Assembly: GCA_002433025.1 (NCBI GenBank)
Contig: DJGZ01000060.1
Span: 62,001 to 126,000 of the forward strand
Direction of reading: 5' to 3'
Length of the DNA stretch: 64,000 bases
From: Bacteroidales bacterium UBA5833
GTDB taxonomy: Bacteria > Bacteroidota > Bacteroidia > Bacteroidales > Lentimicrobiaceae
Part shown: piece by piece, positions 1 through 8,240 of the stretch
Position numbering within the stretch: the stretch's first letter is position 1
Layout: each line of letters opens with the position of its first letter
Position numbers and translations under genes: made by a program
Notes under the pieces: model-generated
The model's input: the letters and a program-made list of their open reading frames with translations, nothing else
What the model was told of the DNA's origin: nothing
Database searches by the model: none

Positions 1-382
1 GTGAGTAGGGCATCATTCCGCTCATCCATGAGGCGAAATTGGTAATCAGGAAGAAGATGACCGAAGAGGAAACTGATGCAAGGGCAACATTTCCGGCTTT
101 CACATTTTTACCAAGTTTCAGGCCGATAAAAACAGTTATTATGAAAGCCGCATACACTGCTAATAGGGTGGAATGAAATCCGAGGAACAAATCGCTGATC
201 AGCATGGCAGCCAGCGGAACCAGAAAAGCAAGTGCTTTACGGTTAATGTAGGCGCCGCCAAAAAGCGCGATGGCTGCAACAGGCGTGAAATTGGGCCAGT
301 GTGGCACCAAACGCATCACTGCAGCGACAGCAATTGCAGATAAAATGAGAACTGTTCTGGTCGTAAAGAATTTCTTTTCCAT
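1..382 (-). CDS. DUF6580-type membrane protein, 3' end cut by window
   Basis: The reading frame starts at an ATG at 382 on the minus strand and runs off the window edge, giving about 127 residues. It opens with a short basic segment and a hydrophobic helix (residues about 8-22). It continues with a proline-rich motif (HWPNFTPVAAIALFGGAY), which I associate from memory with DUF6580, a family of small multi-pass membrane proteins sometimes annotated as putative transporters or vitamin/cobalamin ECF-like substrate components. At least three more hydrophobic segments follow before the cut. The function is not known. The family call is from recalled motif similarity; the membrane topology is seen in the sequence. 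Confidence 0.6.
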   Translation of the reverse strand, partial: MEKKFFTTRTVLILSAIAVAAVMRLVPHWPNFTPVAAIALFGGAYINRKALAFLVPLAAMLISDLFLGFHSTLLAVYAAFIITVFIGLKLGKNVKAGNVALASVSSSVIFFLITNFASWMSGMMPYS

Positions 383-834
383 GGTATGCATTGTTTATTT
401 CGTGGCAAAATTAAAAAGGTTTTCGATTGAATGACTTATTCAAACGATTTTATTTGCTTTCAATGCCAGATCACATCGCTATAGAATGCAAAAGTACCAT
501 TATCAATCAGGTGACAGTAACCGGCGGCAATAGCTTGTCCTCTGAAATCCGGCTATAATTCCGGCGTTGTTTCACAGCATACTCTAAACATAATTAATTT
601 GTGATATGTTCATTTCTGCATGGGACAATGAAGTGATTTTTAATAACATTGATTAACAATTCTCTATTTTTCTTTTGAAAATACATTTCGAGCCCTGCTA
701 ATTTTCAGAAGCTGAATCAGCATCACAGAAAGCTACATTGACTGATTGTGAACAAGTATCACGAAGTAGAGCAAAAAGGCAAATTTTATAAAGGAGATTT
801 ATATAAAATTGCATAAGTTTGCTCAGTAATTGAC
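383..834. other. Intergenic region between divergent genes
   Basis: This 452-base AT-rich stretch separates two divergent genes. I see no convincing ORF or RNA gene in it. On the plus strand an exact match to the Bacteroidota -7 element (TAAGTTTG, 814-821) lies just before the amidohydrolase start, without a good -33 partner. Confidence 0.6.
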
Positions 835-2481
835 ATGCAAAAAATGATAAACAGATTATTGTCTATCTCATTCATTGTTATGGTTATAAGTTCATGTAAC
901 CGGGATCGTTCGGCGGCAGATCTGATTATAGAAAATGCTGTGATTTACACTGCTGACAGTGGTTTTACTATTTATACCGCCATGGCAGTGTCGAGGGGAA
1001 AAGTCCTGGCGCTTGGTGACGACCGGTATATCCGTGAGAATTTCGATGCGGATTCTGTTTTCAATGCCGGCGGGCGGGCTGTGTTTCCCGGTTTCATTGA
1101 TGCGCACTGTCACTTTTACGGATACGCCCTCCAAAAGCAGTATGCTGATCTCAGCTATGCAAATTCCTTTGAACAGGTGCTCGAGATTCTTCAGAAGCAT
1201 AATGAGGAGTATCCCTCTGCCTGGCTGGCAGGCAGGGGATGGGACCAGAACAAATGGCTGAGCAGGTCTTTCCCTGATAATGAAGAGCTTAACAGTTTAT
1301 TCCCCGATTTACCTGTTGTATTGGTGAGGATTGACGGGCATGCCGTGCTTGTTAACGATGCAGCCATCAAGCTTTCCGGGCTAACACCCGACAGTATTCC
1401 CGGCATAAAGGAAGCTTTTATGAAGGATGGCCGTTTTACCGGCCTTTTTTTAGAATCATATGCTGACCTTTTCAGGGAAATGGTTCCGGTTCCTGCCGGC
1501 AATGAGTTAACCATGATGATGAAAGAGGCAGCGCTGAATTGTCACAGCGTGGGGTTGACCATGGTGGCAGATGCCGGCCTCGATGCAACAACCATTGATT
1601 TTATCGACAGCCTGCACTCAGAGAATGAACTTAAAATGGCTGTTTATGCCATGATTACGCCAAATGAGGAGAATATCAACCGGTTTCTGAAAAAGGGAGT
1701 AAGGGTGAAACCCAAGCTCAGCATCCGTTCAGTCAAGATGTATGCCGACGGTGCGCTGGGGTCGCGCGGCGCCTGTCTGCTCGAGCCTTATAGTGATCAG
1801 CCCGGAAACTACGGGATAATGACCATTACTCCTGAAGAACTAGGCCGCATCTGCCTGATGGCATACGACAAGGGTTTTCAGGTTAATACGCATGCCATTG
1901 GTGATTCAGCGGTACGCATGGTGCTTGATGTTTACAGTAATTATCTTCTTCCTGAGAATGACCTGAGGTGGAGGGTTGAACATGCGCAGATTGTAGACCC
2001 TGATGATATCGGTAAGTTTGGCGAATTTGCCATCATTCCTTCAATACAGGCAACCCATGCAACTTCTGACATGGGATGGGCCGGTCAGCGCCTGGGTAGC
2101 AAAAGGCTTAAAAATGCCTATGCTTACCGTAAGCTTCTTTCAGAAAACGGCTGGATCCCCAATGGCACTGATTTTCCTATTGAAGGGATAAGCCCGGTAA
2201 ATACATTTTATGCATCCGTAGCACGAAGAGACCTGAAAGGCAATCCTCCAAAGGGTTTCCAGCGTGAGAATGCCCTGACCCGGGAAGAAGCCCTCCGGTC
2301 CATCACCATATGGGCTGCCAAAGCCTGTTTTGAAGAAAACCGGCGTGGAAGCCTGGAACCTGGGAAAAACGCCGATTTCGTTATTCTGGACAGAGACATT
2401 ATGGTAGTACCCGAAAAAGAAATACCCCTGGCAAAGGTTTATGCTACGTATATTGATGGCCTGCCTGTGTATTCCAGGTAA
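835..2481 (+). CDS. Exported lipoprotein amidohydrolase (amidohydrolase 3 / YtcJ-like)
   Basis: This is a metal-dependent amidohydrolase of the TIM-barrel superfamily, about 548 residues, the usual length for the YtcJ/amidohydrolase-3 group. A lipoprotein signal ends in VISSC (Cys21), so the enzyme is probably anchored in the envelope. The HxH metal motif is at 91-93 (DAHCH). Other visible motifs are RIDGHAV near 165, NTHAIGD near 355, VEHAQ near 383 and NGTDFP near 450, all typical metal or substrate positions. The start is either ATG 835 or ATG 844; a TAAGTTTG -7 match at 814-821 makes 844 slightly more comfortable. Two thioredoxin-fold genes follow closely on the same strand. The substrate cannot be deduced; relatives include N-substituted formamide deformylases and imidazolonepropionase-like enzymes. 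Confidence 0.85.
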   Translation: MQKMINRLLSISFIVMVISSCNRDRSAADLIIENAVIYTADSGFTIYTAMAVSRGKVLALGDDRYIRENFDADSVFNAGGRAVFPGFIDAHCHFYGYALQKQYADLSYANSFEQVLEILQKHNEEYPSAWLAGRGWDQNKWLSRSFPDNEELNSLFPDLPVVLVRIDGHAVLVNDAAIKLSGLTPDSIPGIKEAFMKDGRFTGLFLESYADLFREMVPVPAGNELTMMMKEAALNCHSVGLTMVADAGLDATTIDFIDSLHSENELKMAVYAMITPNEENINRFLKKGVRVKPKLSIRSVKMYADGALGSRGACLLEPYSDQPGNYGIMTITPEELGRICLMAYDKGFQVNTHAIGDSAVRMVLDVYSNYLLPENDLRWRVEHAQIVDPDDIGKFGEFAIIPSIQATHATSDMGWAGQRLGSKRLKNAYAYRKLLSENGWIPNGTDFPIEGISPVNTFYASVARRDLKGNPPKGFQRENALTREEALRSITIWAAKACFEENRRGSLEPGKNADFVILDRDIMVVPEKEIPLAKVYATYIDGLPVYSR

Positions 2482-2545
2482 ATTCCGCTCCTGATTGAAC
2501 AAACAGGATTGAATCACGTTTTACAACAACTTGATTTGTTGTAAG

Positions 2546-3028
2546 ATGAAGACATTTTTTGCTGCCATATTACTTGTTTTATCTGTGATGACCTTGTCTG
2601 CCCGGGATATCCGGGTGGTAGATTACAACCAGCTTAAACCATATCTAGAAAAAAAGAATGACACGATCTATGTGGTCAACTTCTGGGCTACCTGGTGTTT
2701 GCCCTGTGTAAAGGAAATGCCCTATTTTCAAAAGATTCACGATCAATTTGCCGGTCGGGGGGTAAAAGTCCTGCTGGTCAGCCTTGATTTTGTCAATCAT
2801 ATCGACAGCAGATTGAAACCCTTTATCCAGAAACATCAACTGACGCCGGAAGTGATTGTGCTCAACGATCCCGATGCAAATTCCTGGATAAGTCAGGTGA
2901 ATCCCGCGTGGTCAGGCGCATTGCCGGCTACACTTGTTTATGACAGACAATCGGCGGATTTTTACGAAAAGAGTTTTACTTACGAAGAATTGGAACAGAT
3001 TGTTAAACAAAAACTTGAAAACAAATGA
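2546..3028 (+). CDS. TlpA-like exported thioredoxin-fold protein
   Basis: This is a small (160-residue) thioredoxin-fold oxidoreductase of the TlpA/ResA type. An N-terminal signal peptide (residues 1-19) sends it to the periplasm, and the redox motif WATWCLPC has the cysteines at 51 and 54. The cis-Pro loop (ALPATLVY) is present near 130. I chose ATG 2546 over the upstream TTG at 2531 because it places a clean signal peptide at the N terminus. The stop codon overlaps the start of the next thioredoxin-like gene by four bases (ATGA), so the two are translationally coupled. Likely role: reduction of disulfides in envelope proteins or in cytochrome maturation. The partner protein is unknown. Confidence 0.85.
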   Translation: MKTFFAAILLVLSVMTLSARDIRVVDYNQLKPYLEKKNDTIYVVNFWATWCLPCVKEMPYFQKIHDQFAGRGVKVLLVSLDFVNHIDSRLKPFIQKHQLTPEVIVLNDPDANSWISQVNPAWSGALPATLVYDRQSADFYEKSFTYEELEQIVKQKLENK

Positions 3029-3630
3029 GAAAAAAAATGCTTCTGCCGTTGCTGGCACTTTTATATTCACTTCCGGCTATTTCCCAGGGCTATAAGGTGG
3101 GCGACAAAGCGACGGATTTCAAACTGAAAAACATCGACGGGAAATACGTTTCCATGAGTGATTATGCTTCCGCAAAGGGTTTTATTGTAATTTTTACCTG
3201 CAATCATTGCCCTTTCTCAGTGGCCTATGAAGACCGGATTATCGAAATAGACCTGAAATACAAAGAGCTGGGTTATCCGGTAATCGCCATCAATCCCAAC
3301 GATCCGGTACAGGTTCCGGCCGACAGTTATGATGAAATGATAAAGCGCGCGGCTGATAAAGGTTTTACCTTTCCATACCTGATTGATGAAGGTCAGCAAG
3401 TTTATCCGGCATACGGAGCCACCCGCACTCCGCATGTTTACATTCTGAATAAAGAGAATGACGGATTAATAGTGGCTTATATCGGCGCCATTGATGATAA
3501 CCATCAGGATGTAAAGGCAGTAAAAAGCCGGTATCTTGAAGATGCCGTGAATGCCCTGATGATGGGAGAAAAGCCTGCCGTTGACTTTACCAAAGCTGTC
3601 GGGTGCAGCATCAAGAAAGCAGCCAATTGA
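3025..3630 (+). CDS. Exported peroxiredoxin/thioredoxin-like protein with CNHC motif
   Basis: The 201-residue product has a signal peptide ending near IS-Q21 and an AhpC/TSA-like redoxin domain. In place of WCxxC it carries TCNHCPFS (Cys59 and Cys62), the pattern of the large thioredoxin-family group that is often found next to TlpA proteins in Bacteroidota. The loop RTPHVYILN near 135 is the cis-Pro element. It overlaps the upstream TlpA gene by four bases and is followed by a strong terminator at 3669-3690, so it closes the operon. It may act as a thiol peroxidase or disulfide exchange partner; this is inference. Confidence 0.8.
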   Translation: MRKKMLLPLLALLYSLPAISQGYKVGDKATDFKLKNIDGKYVSMSDYASAKGFIVIFTCNHCPFSVAYEDRIIEIDLKYKELGYPVIAINPNDPVQVPADSYDEMIKRAADKGFTFPYLIDEGQQVYPAYGATRTPHVYILNKENDGLIVAYIGAIDDNHQDVKAVKSRYLEDAVNALMMGEKPAVDFTKAVGCSIKKAAN

Positions 3631-3668
3631 TCCTGCTGTATGCACGGATTTACTGAAAAAATATTTAC

Positions 3669-3690
3669 CGGGCCGCTTAGGCCCGTTTTT
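3669..3690 (+). terminator. Rho-independent terminator
   Basis: A six-base GC stem (CGGGCC/GGCCCG) with a five-base loop is followed by TTTTT. It closes the amidohydrolase-thioredoxin group. Confidence 0.85.
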
Positions 3691-3759
3691 GTTGAAATTC
3701 TTTATAATATTTTTCAGAATAGGAATTATTGCCGTTAATTTGCCGGAAACCTAACCCCG

Positions 3760-4188
3760 ATGTCAATCCTGAGCGATTTATTTGGTTTGCCTGAACTTGA
3801 GCAGGAACTTGAATTCAAGACTTCGCGGAGTAGCGGGAAAGGTGGACAGCATGTAAACAAAACGGAAACCAGGGTCGAAATCCATTTCCGGATTCCTGAA
3901 TCTGTTTTGCTGGATGATGGGCAGAAAGCTGTTTTGCTGGAGAAACTTGGTCACCGGCTATCTGAAGAAGGAGTCCTGCGGATGTATTCACAGAAATCAA
4001 GAAGTCAGCTGGCTAACAGGGATGATGTCGTCAGGCGGTTCTACGAATTGATTGCCAAATCATTAAAGCCTGTTAAGAGAAGAATAAAGACAATGCCCGG
4101 GAAATCGCAGAAAGAAGCGCGTCTGGCAGACAAAAAAGCATCCTCCAGGAAAAAGGAATTGCGGAAAAACCCTACGGATGATCTTTGA
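3760..4188 (+). CDS. arfB: Alternative ribosome-rescue factor ArfB (peptidyl-tRNA hydrolase)
   Basis: The 142-residue protein has the GGQ motif of class I release factors at 28-30 within SSGKGGQHVNKTETRVE. A lysine/arginine-rich C-terminal tail (about 108-139) is the part that in ArfB enters the empty mRNA channel. It hydrolyses peptidyl-tRNA on ribosomes stalled without a stop codon. Its length matches the family (about 140 residues), which separates it from prfA/prfB. It is convergent with the PAS gene; the two stops lie two bases apart. Confidence 0.92.
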   Translation: MSILSDLFGLPELEQELEFKTSRSSGKGGQHVNKTETRVEIHFRIPESVLLDDGQKAVLLEKLGHRLSEEGVLRMYSQKSRSQLANRDDVVRRFYELIAKSLKPVKRRIKTMPGKSQKEARLADKKASSRKKELRKNPTDDL

Positions 4189-4190
4189 GT

Positions 4191-4529
4191 TTACCCTCTG
4201 ATAAAATGCTTCATTTCGAACGGAACCACCATCGAGAATTCAATCAGTCCGGCAACTTTCCCTTCCTTCATCCAGGGGCACTGAAAAATCAGCTTCTTCC
4301 TGCCGTTTTTTTCAATGGTGTAAACGTTAGTTTGCTTACCGGACAGCAATTGGTCCATGATCATTCTGGAATTTTCATTATGGCAGTCTGCCAATGCTTT
4401 GCCTATTAATGCTTTACCGCCGGATTTTTCGAATACAGCTGCTGCTGCATCATTCATTTCCAGAATGTTGCCGTTCAGATCAGAGATAGTGATGGCAACC
4501 GGAATACCGTTAAACCAGTCGAAATTCAT
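4191..4529 (-). CDS. Single PAS-domain protein
   Basis: The 112 residues form little more than one PAS domain. There is an N-terminal strand pair (GIPVAITISDLNGNILEMNDAAAAVF), a helical middle and a closing sheet with EKNGRKKLIFQCPW. No kinase, cyclase, DNA-binding or membrane part follows, so it would act as a free sensor or partner-binding module. The gene starts 54 bases beyond a tRNA-Arg gene on the same strand, but a strong terminator (4551-4576) sits between them, so it needs its own promoter or read-through. It ends two bases from arfB on the other strand. The ligand is unknown. Confidence 0.75.
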   Translation of the reverse strand: MNFDWFNGIPVAITISDLNGNILEMNDAAAAVFEKSGGKALIGKALADCHNENSRMIMDQLLSGKQTNVYTIEKNGRKKLIFQCPWMKEGKVAGLIEFSMVVPFEMKHFIRG

Positions 4530-4550
4530 TGTTGAAGCGGGTTTAAATGA

Positions 4551-4576
4551 AAAAGGGGCAAATTGCTTTACCCCTT
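4551..4576 (-). terminator. Terminator of the tRNA-Arg transcript
   Basis: Read on the minus strand, a ten-pair stem with one G-U pair closes on a GCAA tetraloop and is followed by a T run. It lies eight bases after the tRNA 3' end and before the PAS gene. Confidence 0.85.
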
Positions 4577-4583
4577 CTTTTTG

Positions 4584-4657
4584 TGACTCCGACAGGATTC
4601 AAACCTGTAACCTTCTGATCCGTAGTCAGATGCTCTATTCAGTTGAGCTACGGAGCC
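4584..4657 (-). tRNA. tRNA-Arg (anticodon ACG)
   Basis: On the minus strand all arms can be folded. The acceptor GGCTCCG pairs with CGGAGTC (one G-U). The D arm is GCTC/GAGC and the anticodon stem is TCTGA/TCAGA. The loop CTACGGA gives anticodon ACG, whose A34 would be deaminated to inosine to read CGN codons. The T arm is ACAGG/CCTGT with loop TTTGAAT. The discriminator base is A and CCA is not encoded. It has its own promoter (4670-4699) and terminator (4551-4576). Confidence 0.95.
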
Positions 4658-4669
4658 TTTATGAGGGTG

Positions 4670-4699
4670 CAAAGATACACACTTTTCTTTATTTGCAAA
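4670..4699 (-). promoter_or_regulatory. Promoter of tRNA-Arg
   Basis: On the minus strand TTTG (4699-4696), 18 bases, then TATCTTTG (4677-4670) match the Bacteroidota housekeeping sigma consensus. The tRNA 5' end lies 13 bases beyond the -7 element. Confidence 0.75.
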
Positions 4700-4744
4700 G
4701 AAAGTTAGCTGTTTTTTTAACCAAAGTTTAGTCACAAAGCCGCT

Positions 4745-5578
4745 TTAGTCTTTTATAAATTTCTGCCCACAATATTTGCAGTATCTTGCATCATCGTCAT
4801 GGCCTTCGTGCATACACTCCGGGCATACTTTGGTGGTAGGCGCATTTTTTTTCCGGTGAATAGCTGATAGCTCAACAGTCATAATGCCGGTAGGCACCGC
4901 AATGATGGCATAACCAAGTACCATCACCACGCTGGCAAAAAACTGCCCCACGCCGGTTTGGGGGGAAATATCACCATAACCAACTGTTGTCAGTGTTACC
5001 ACAGCCCAGTATATACTTGTAGGGATATCCCTGAAGCCATATTTTGGCCCTTCAATCACGTACATGATGGCCCCGATGACAACTACCAGGACAGCGATGG
5101 AGGAGAGAAAAACCAGGATTTTCCGGCTGCTGGCCAGCAGGGCTTTACGCAGAATGTTTGCCTCTGTTAAATAGTTCGATAATTTGAAAACCCTGAAAAC
5201 CCGCATAAGCCTGAGGATGCGGATAACCATCAGATACTGGGTTCCCGGAAAAAGAAGGCTGATATATGTAGGCAGTATAGCCAGAAGGTCAACTACCCCG
5301 AAAAAGCTAAAAATATAAGCTGTTTTTCTTCTGATTACATAAATCCTCAGCATGTATTCGAGGCTAAAAAGTATTGTGAAAAGCCATTCTCCTATAGTGA
5401 AAAGAAACTGGTACTTTTCATTGTATTCATGAACACTCTCAACTACAACCAGGACGACGCTCAGCAGAATTGACCAGATCAGCACCACATCAAACAGTTT
5501 TCCCGCAGGGGTGTCGGCTTCAAAGATTATCTTGTAGATATTTCTTTTTAATTTCTCATTTTCAGTAAACTCAGTCAT
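4745..5578 (-). CDS. Voltage-gated-type potassium channel with C-terminal zinc ribbon
   Basis: The 277-residue protein has the six-helix layout of the voltage-gated ion channel superfamily. S1 is near 28-47 and S2 near 61-81. S3 is near 93-109. S4 carries arginines at 120, 123, 126 and 129, and is followed by the S5-pore-S6 unit. The selectivity filter TTVGYGD (197-203) is a potassium filter. After S6 and a short linker comes a four-cysteine zinc ribbon (CPEC 252-255, CKYC 267-270), which is not part of the channel core. It presumably sits in the cytoplasm and may serve assembly or redox/metal sensing. It is a single gene with an upstream region shared with the divergent DUF853 gene. Confidence 0.9.
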   Translation of the reverse strand: MTEFTENEKLKRNIYKIIFEADTPAGKLFDVVLIWSILLSVVLVVVESVHEYNEKYQFLFTIGEWLFTILFSLEYMLRIYVIRRKTAYIFSFFGVVDLLAILPTYISLLFPGTQYLMVIRILRLMRVFRVFKLSNYLTEANILRKALLASSRKILVFLSSIAVLVVVIGAIMYVIEGPKYGFRDIPTSIYWAVVTLTTVGYGDISPQTGVGQFFASVVMVLGYAIIAVPTGIMTVELSAIHRKKNAPTTKVCPECMHEGHDDDARYCKYCGQKFIKD

Positions 5579-5696
5579 AAAAGAGAAAAATTGAATCGTA
5601 AAAATACAGTTTTTTTTAAGTGTGATGATTTGAATTGGTCAGAGATCATGAATAGTCATGGCTATTTTATAAATTTGCTAAAACTAAACTTCAGTT

Positions 5697-7247
5697 ATGG
5701 CATATAAAGGCGCAGAAACCCTGATTGCAAAATCAGAAAACGAACTTCACATCACTCCCAAAATGGCAAACCGCCACGGATTGATTACGGGGGCCACGGG
5801 AACCGGTAAAACGGTCACCCTGCAGGTGCTGGCAGAATCATTCAGTCTGCAGGGGGTGCCCGTGTTTATGACAGATATCAAAGGTGACCTTTCGGGTGTA
5901 AGTAAAACGGGCGTTCCCGGACAGAGGATTCTTGACCGCGTGGAGAAACTGAAACTGGAAGGATATGAAAACCGTGGATTTCCGGTTTGTTTCTGGGATG
6001 TTTTCGGAGAACAGGGCCACCCGATGCGTACGACAATTACCGAAATGGGCCCTTTGTTGTTGTCGCGTCTGCTCAACCTTAACGATACACAGGAAGGAGT
6101 ACTGAACCTGGCGTTTAAAATTGCCGACGATGCCGGTCTGTTGTTGCTTGACCTCAAGGATATGACATCCCTGCTTGAGTATGTCGGAACTAACCGTGAC
6201 AAGTTCACCCTTTCGTACGGTAACATTTCTGCTGCAAGTATCGGCGCCATACAGCGCAATCTGCTGGTTCTTGAACAACAGGGCGCGGATCATTTTTTTG
6301 GTGAACCTGCTTTTGATATTCACGATCTTATGCAAACAGATGCAGACGGCAAAGGCATCCTGAATATCCTGGCAGCTGACAAGCTGATGCATTCACCGCG
6401 CATTTATACCACTTTCCTGCTATGGCTTTTGTCTGAGTTGTTTGAGGAACTTCCCGAGGTGGGTGATCCGGAAAAGCCAAAACTGGTTTTCTTCTTCGAT
6501 GAAGCACATCTGCTGTTCAACGAAGCGCCGAAAATCCTGCTTGAAAAAATTGAGCAGGTCGTAAGATTGATCCGATCCAAAGGGGTGGGGGTTTATTTTG
6601 TTACCCAGAATCCGCTGGATGTTCCTGATACCGTTCTCGGGCAGCTTGGCAACCGCGTTCAGCATGCCCTGCGGGCATTCACGCCGCGCGACCAGAAAGC
6701 CGTAAAAGCAGCGGCCACTACTTTCAGGGTAAATCCTGAACTTGATGTTGAAGCTGCCATTACGGAGCTGGGCGTAGGGGAGGCGCTGGTTTCATTTCTC
6801 GATCCCAAAGGTACGCCCATGATTGTGGAGCGCGCATATATATTGCCGCCATGCTCCCAGATTGGCCCGATTACCCCTGAGGAAAGGGAAAGGATTATCA
6901 GAAAATCTGATGTTTATGGTGTTTACGAGAAAACCATGGACCGTGAATCAGCCTTTGAAATCTTGCAGGAAAGGGTAAGCCAAGCCAACCGGCTTAAGGA
7001 AGAAGCAGCTGCTGAGGTTGCCCGGCGTAAAGAAGAACTTGCAAAGGCCAAGGAAGAAGCTGCACTCGCCAGGGCCCAGGCAGCCAAAGAAAGGGCTGAA
7101 AGGGCTCAAAAGAAAGCTAACCCGGATATCTTTACCGAACTGACCAAACAGGTCGGACGCACCGCCACAAGGACGCTGGGCAACGAAATTGGCCGTAAAC
7201 TTGTGAGAGGACTTCTAGGTTCCATCTTTGGCGGCAGTCGCAAATAG
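5697..7247 (+). CDS. HerA-like ATPase, DUF853 family
   Basis: The 516-residue P-loop ATPase belongs to the HerA/FtsK superfamily (DUF853, YjgR-like). Walker A is GATGTGKT at 32-39 and Walker B is LVFFFDEAH near 264-272. An arginine-containing VTQNP motif follows near 302. The C-terminal 90 residues form an Ala/Glu/Lys-rich coiled coil (about 425-485), then a basic tail. Members are thought to move on DNA, but no cellular role is established. An exact -7 match, TAAATTTG, lies at 5670-5677, giving a leader of about 15 bases. The class IV aminotransferase follows 41 bases later and may be cotranscribed. Confidence 0.85.
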   Translation: MAYKGAETLIAKSENELHITPKMANRHGLITGATGTGKTVTLQVLAESFSLQGVPVFMTDIKGDLSGVSKTGVPGQRILDRVEKLKLEGYENRGFPVCFWDVFGEQGHPMRTTITEMGPLLLSRLLNLNDTQEGVLNLAFKIADDAGLLLLDLKDMTSLLEYVGTNRDKFTLSYGNISAASIGAIQRNLLVLEQQGADHFFGEPAFDIHDLMQTDADGKGILNILAADKLMHSPRIYTTFLLWLLSELFEELPEVGDPEKPKLVFFFDEAHLLFNEAPKILLEKIEQVVRLIRSKGVGVYFVTQNPLDVPDTVLGQLGNRVQHALRAFTPRDQKAVKAAATTFRVNPELDVEAAITELGVGEALVSFLDPKGTPMIVERAYILPPCSQIGPITPEERERIIRKSDVYGVYEKTMDRESAFEILQERVSQANRLKEEAAAEVARRKEELAKAKEEAALARAQAAKERAERAQKKANPDIFTELTKQVGRTATRTLGNEIGRKLVRGLLGSIFGGSRK

Positions 7248-7288
7248 CCCTGGCCTGCGGATTCACTACCGCCGAAAATCACCCGATT

Positions 7289-8107
7289 ATGTCAGAATGT
7301 GTCAGGGAATACTTCCTGTTGAATGACCAGCTGCTGCCTGCCGGCTTATTCGGCAGCCTGTTTAAACCTCCTGCAAATTATGTTTATGAGGTTTTCAGGG
7401 CTACGTGTGGCGTTGCGCTTTTTCTGGAAGATCACCTCGAACGATTCTTCCGCACAGTAACCCTTGCCGGAACGGATACCGGAATCACGGATTCTATGCT
7501 GAAGTCAGGGATATACAAAGTTATTGGCAACAATGCCCCTGATGATGGCAACCTTAAAATCTCGTTATACACAGATCATAGCGGGCAACAACTCTTTATC
7601 TATTATACCCCGCATGTTTATCCCACAGCAGAGGAATTTCGTCACGGAGTCAGCACGGAACTGTTTTTTGCCGAACGAAACAACCCGAATGCAAAGGTTA
7701 TGGATACCAGGCTGCGTGAGGAGGCAGACCTGATGAAAAGGGAGCATGTCGTTTACGAAGTTCTGCTGGTTGACCGTGATGGTTTTATAACCGAAGGAAG
7801 TCGCTCTAATGTATTTTTTATCAAGGATGGTTACCTGATCACGCCTCCTTCAGGAATGGTGCTTGAGGGAATAACCCGCAAGCAGATTATTCAACTCGCG
7901 GCCGAGAACGATATTCCGCTGAAGGAAGAAAAAGTGCATTATCAAAACCTGAACTACTTTGACGGTTTGTTTATTTCCGGCACTTCACGCCGGGTGCTTC
8001 CCGTCCGGAGGGTGAATGAACTTGAATTTCGGGTTACCGACCCGCTCATCGCAAAACTGCAACGGCTTTTTGAGCAAAAGGTAATTGATTACCTGCAAAA
8101 ATCGTAA
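7289..8107 (+). CDS. Class IV PLP aminotransferase (BCAT / ADC lyase / D-amino acid type)
   Basis: The 272-residue protein belongs to fold-type IV PLP enzymes: branched-chain aminotransferase, 4-amino-4-deoxychorismate lyase and D-amino acid transaminase. The motif AKVMDTRLREEA holds the likely Schiff-base lysine (near 136). FITEGSRSNVFFI (near 167-179) and GMVLEGITRKQI (near 188-199) bind the cofactor phosphate. The length fits PabC or DAAT better than a full-length ilvE (about 300-340). No pab or ilv genes are nearby, so specificity stays open. Confidence 0.8.
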   Translation: MSECVREYFLLNDQLLPAGLFGSLFKPPANYVYEVFRATCGVALFLEDHLERFFRTVTLAGTDTGITDSMLKSGIYKVIGNNAPDDGNLKISLYTDHSGQQLFIYYTPHVYPTAEEFRHGVSTELFFAERNNPNAKVMDTRLREEADLMKREHVVYEVLLVDRDGFITEGSRSNVFFIKDGYLITPPSGMVLEGITRKQIIQLAAENDIPLKEEKVHYQNLNYFDGLFISGTSRRVLPVRRVNELEFRVTDPLIAKLQRLFEQKVIDYLQKS

Positions 8108-8177
8108 TTCAGGAAATATTAGAGTACAACTTCATACCTGATAGCGACTCCGGTTTATCCGGGCTGCAACCGGATTG

Positions 8178-8210
8178 AAAAAAAGAAGCTTACCCGCTTC
8201 CGGATAAGCC
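8178..8210 (-). terminator. Terminator after the alpha-oxoamine synthase gene
   Basis: Read on the minus strand, an eight-pair stem (GCTTATCC/GGGTAAGC, one G-U) with a six-base loop runs into seven T. It lies between convergent genes and could partly serve the plus strand too. Confidence 0.75.
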
Positions 8211-8240
8211 TCCTGATTTTTCAATCTGCTTTAAAAAAGC

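Noticed and set aside
4357..4731. 124-codon plus-strand frame overlapping the PAS gene and tRNA-Arg
   Set aside because: It would read across a tRNA on the opposite strand and its translation is not protein-like.
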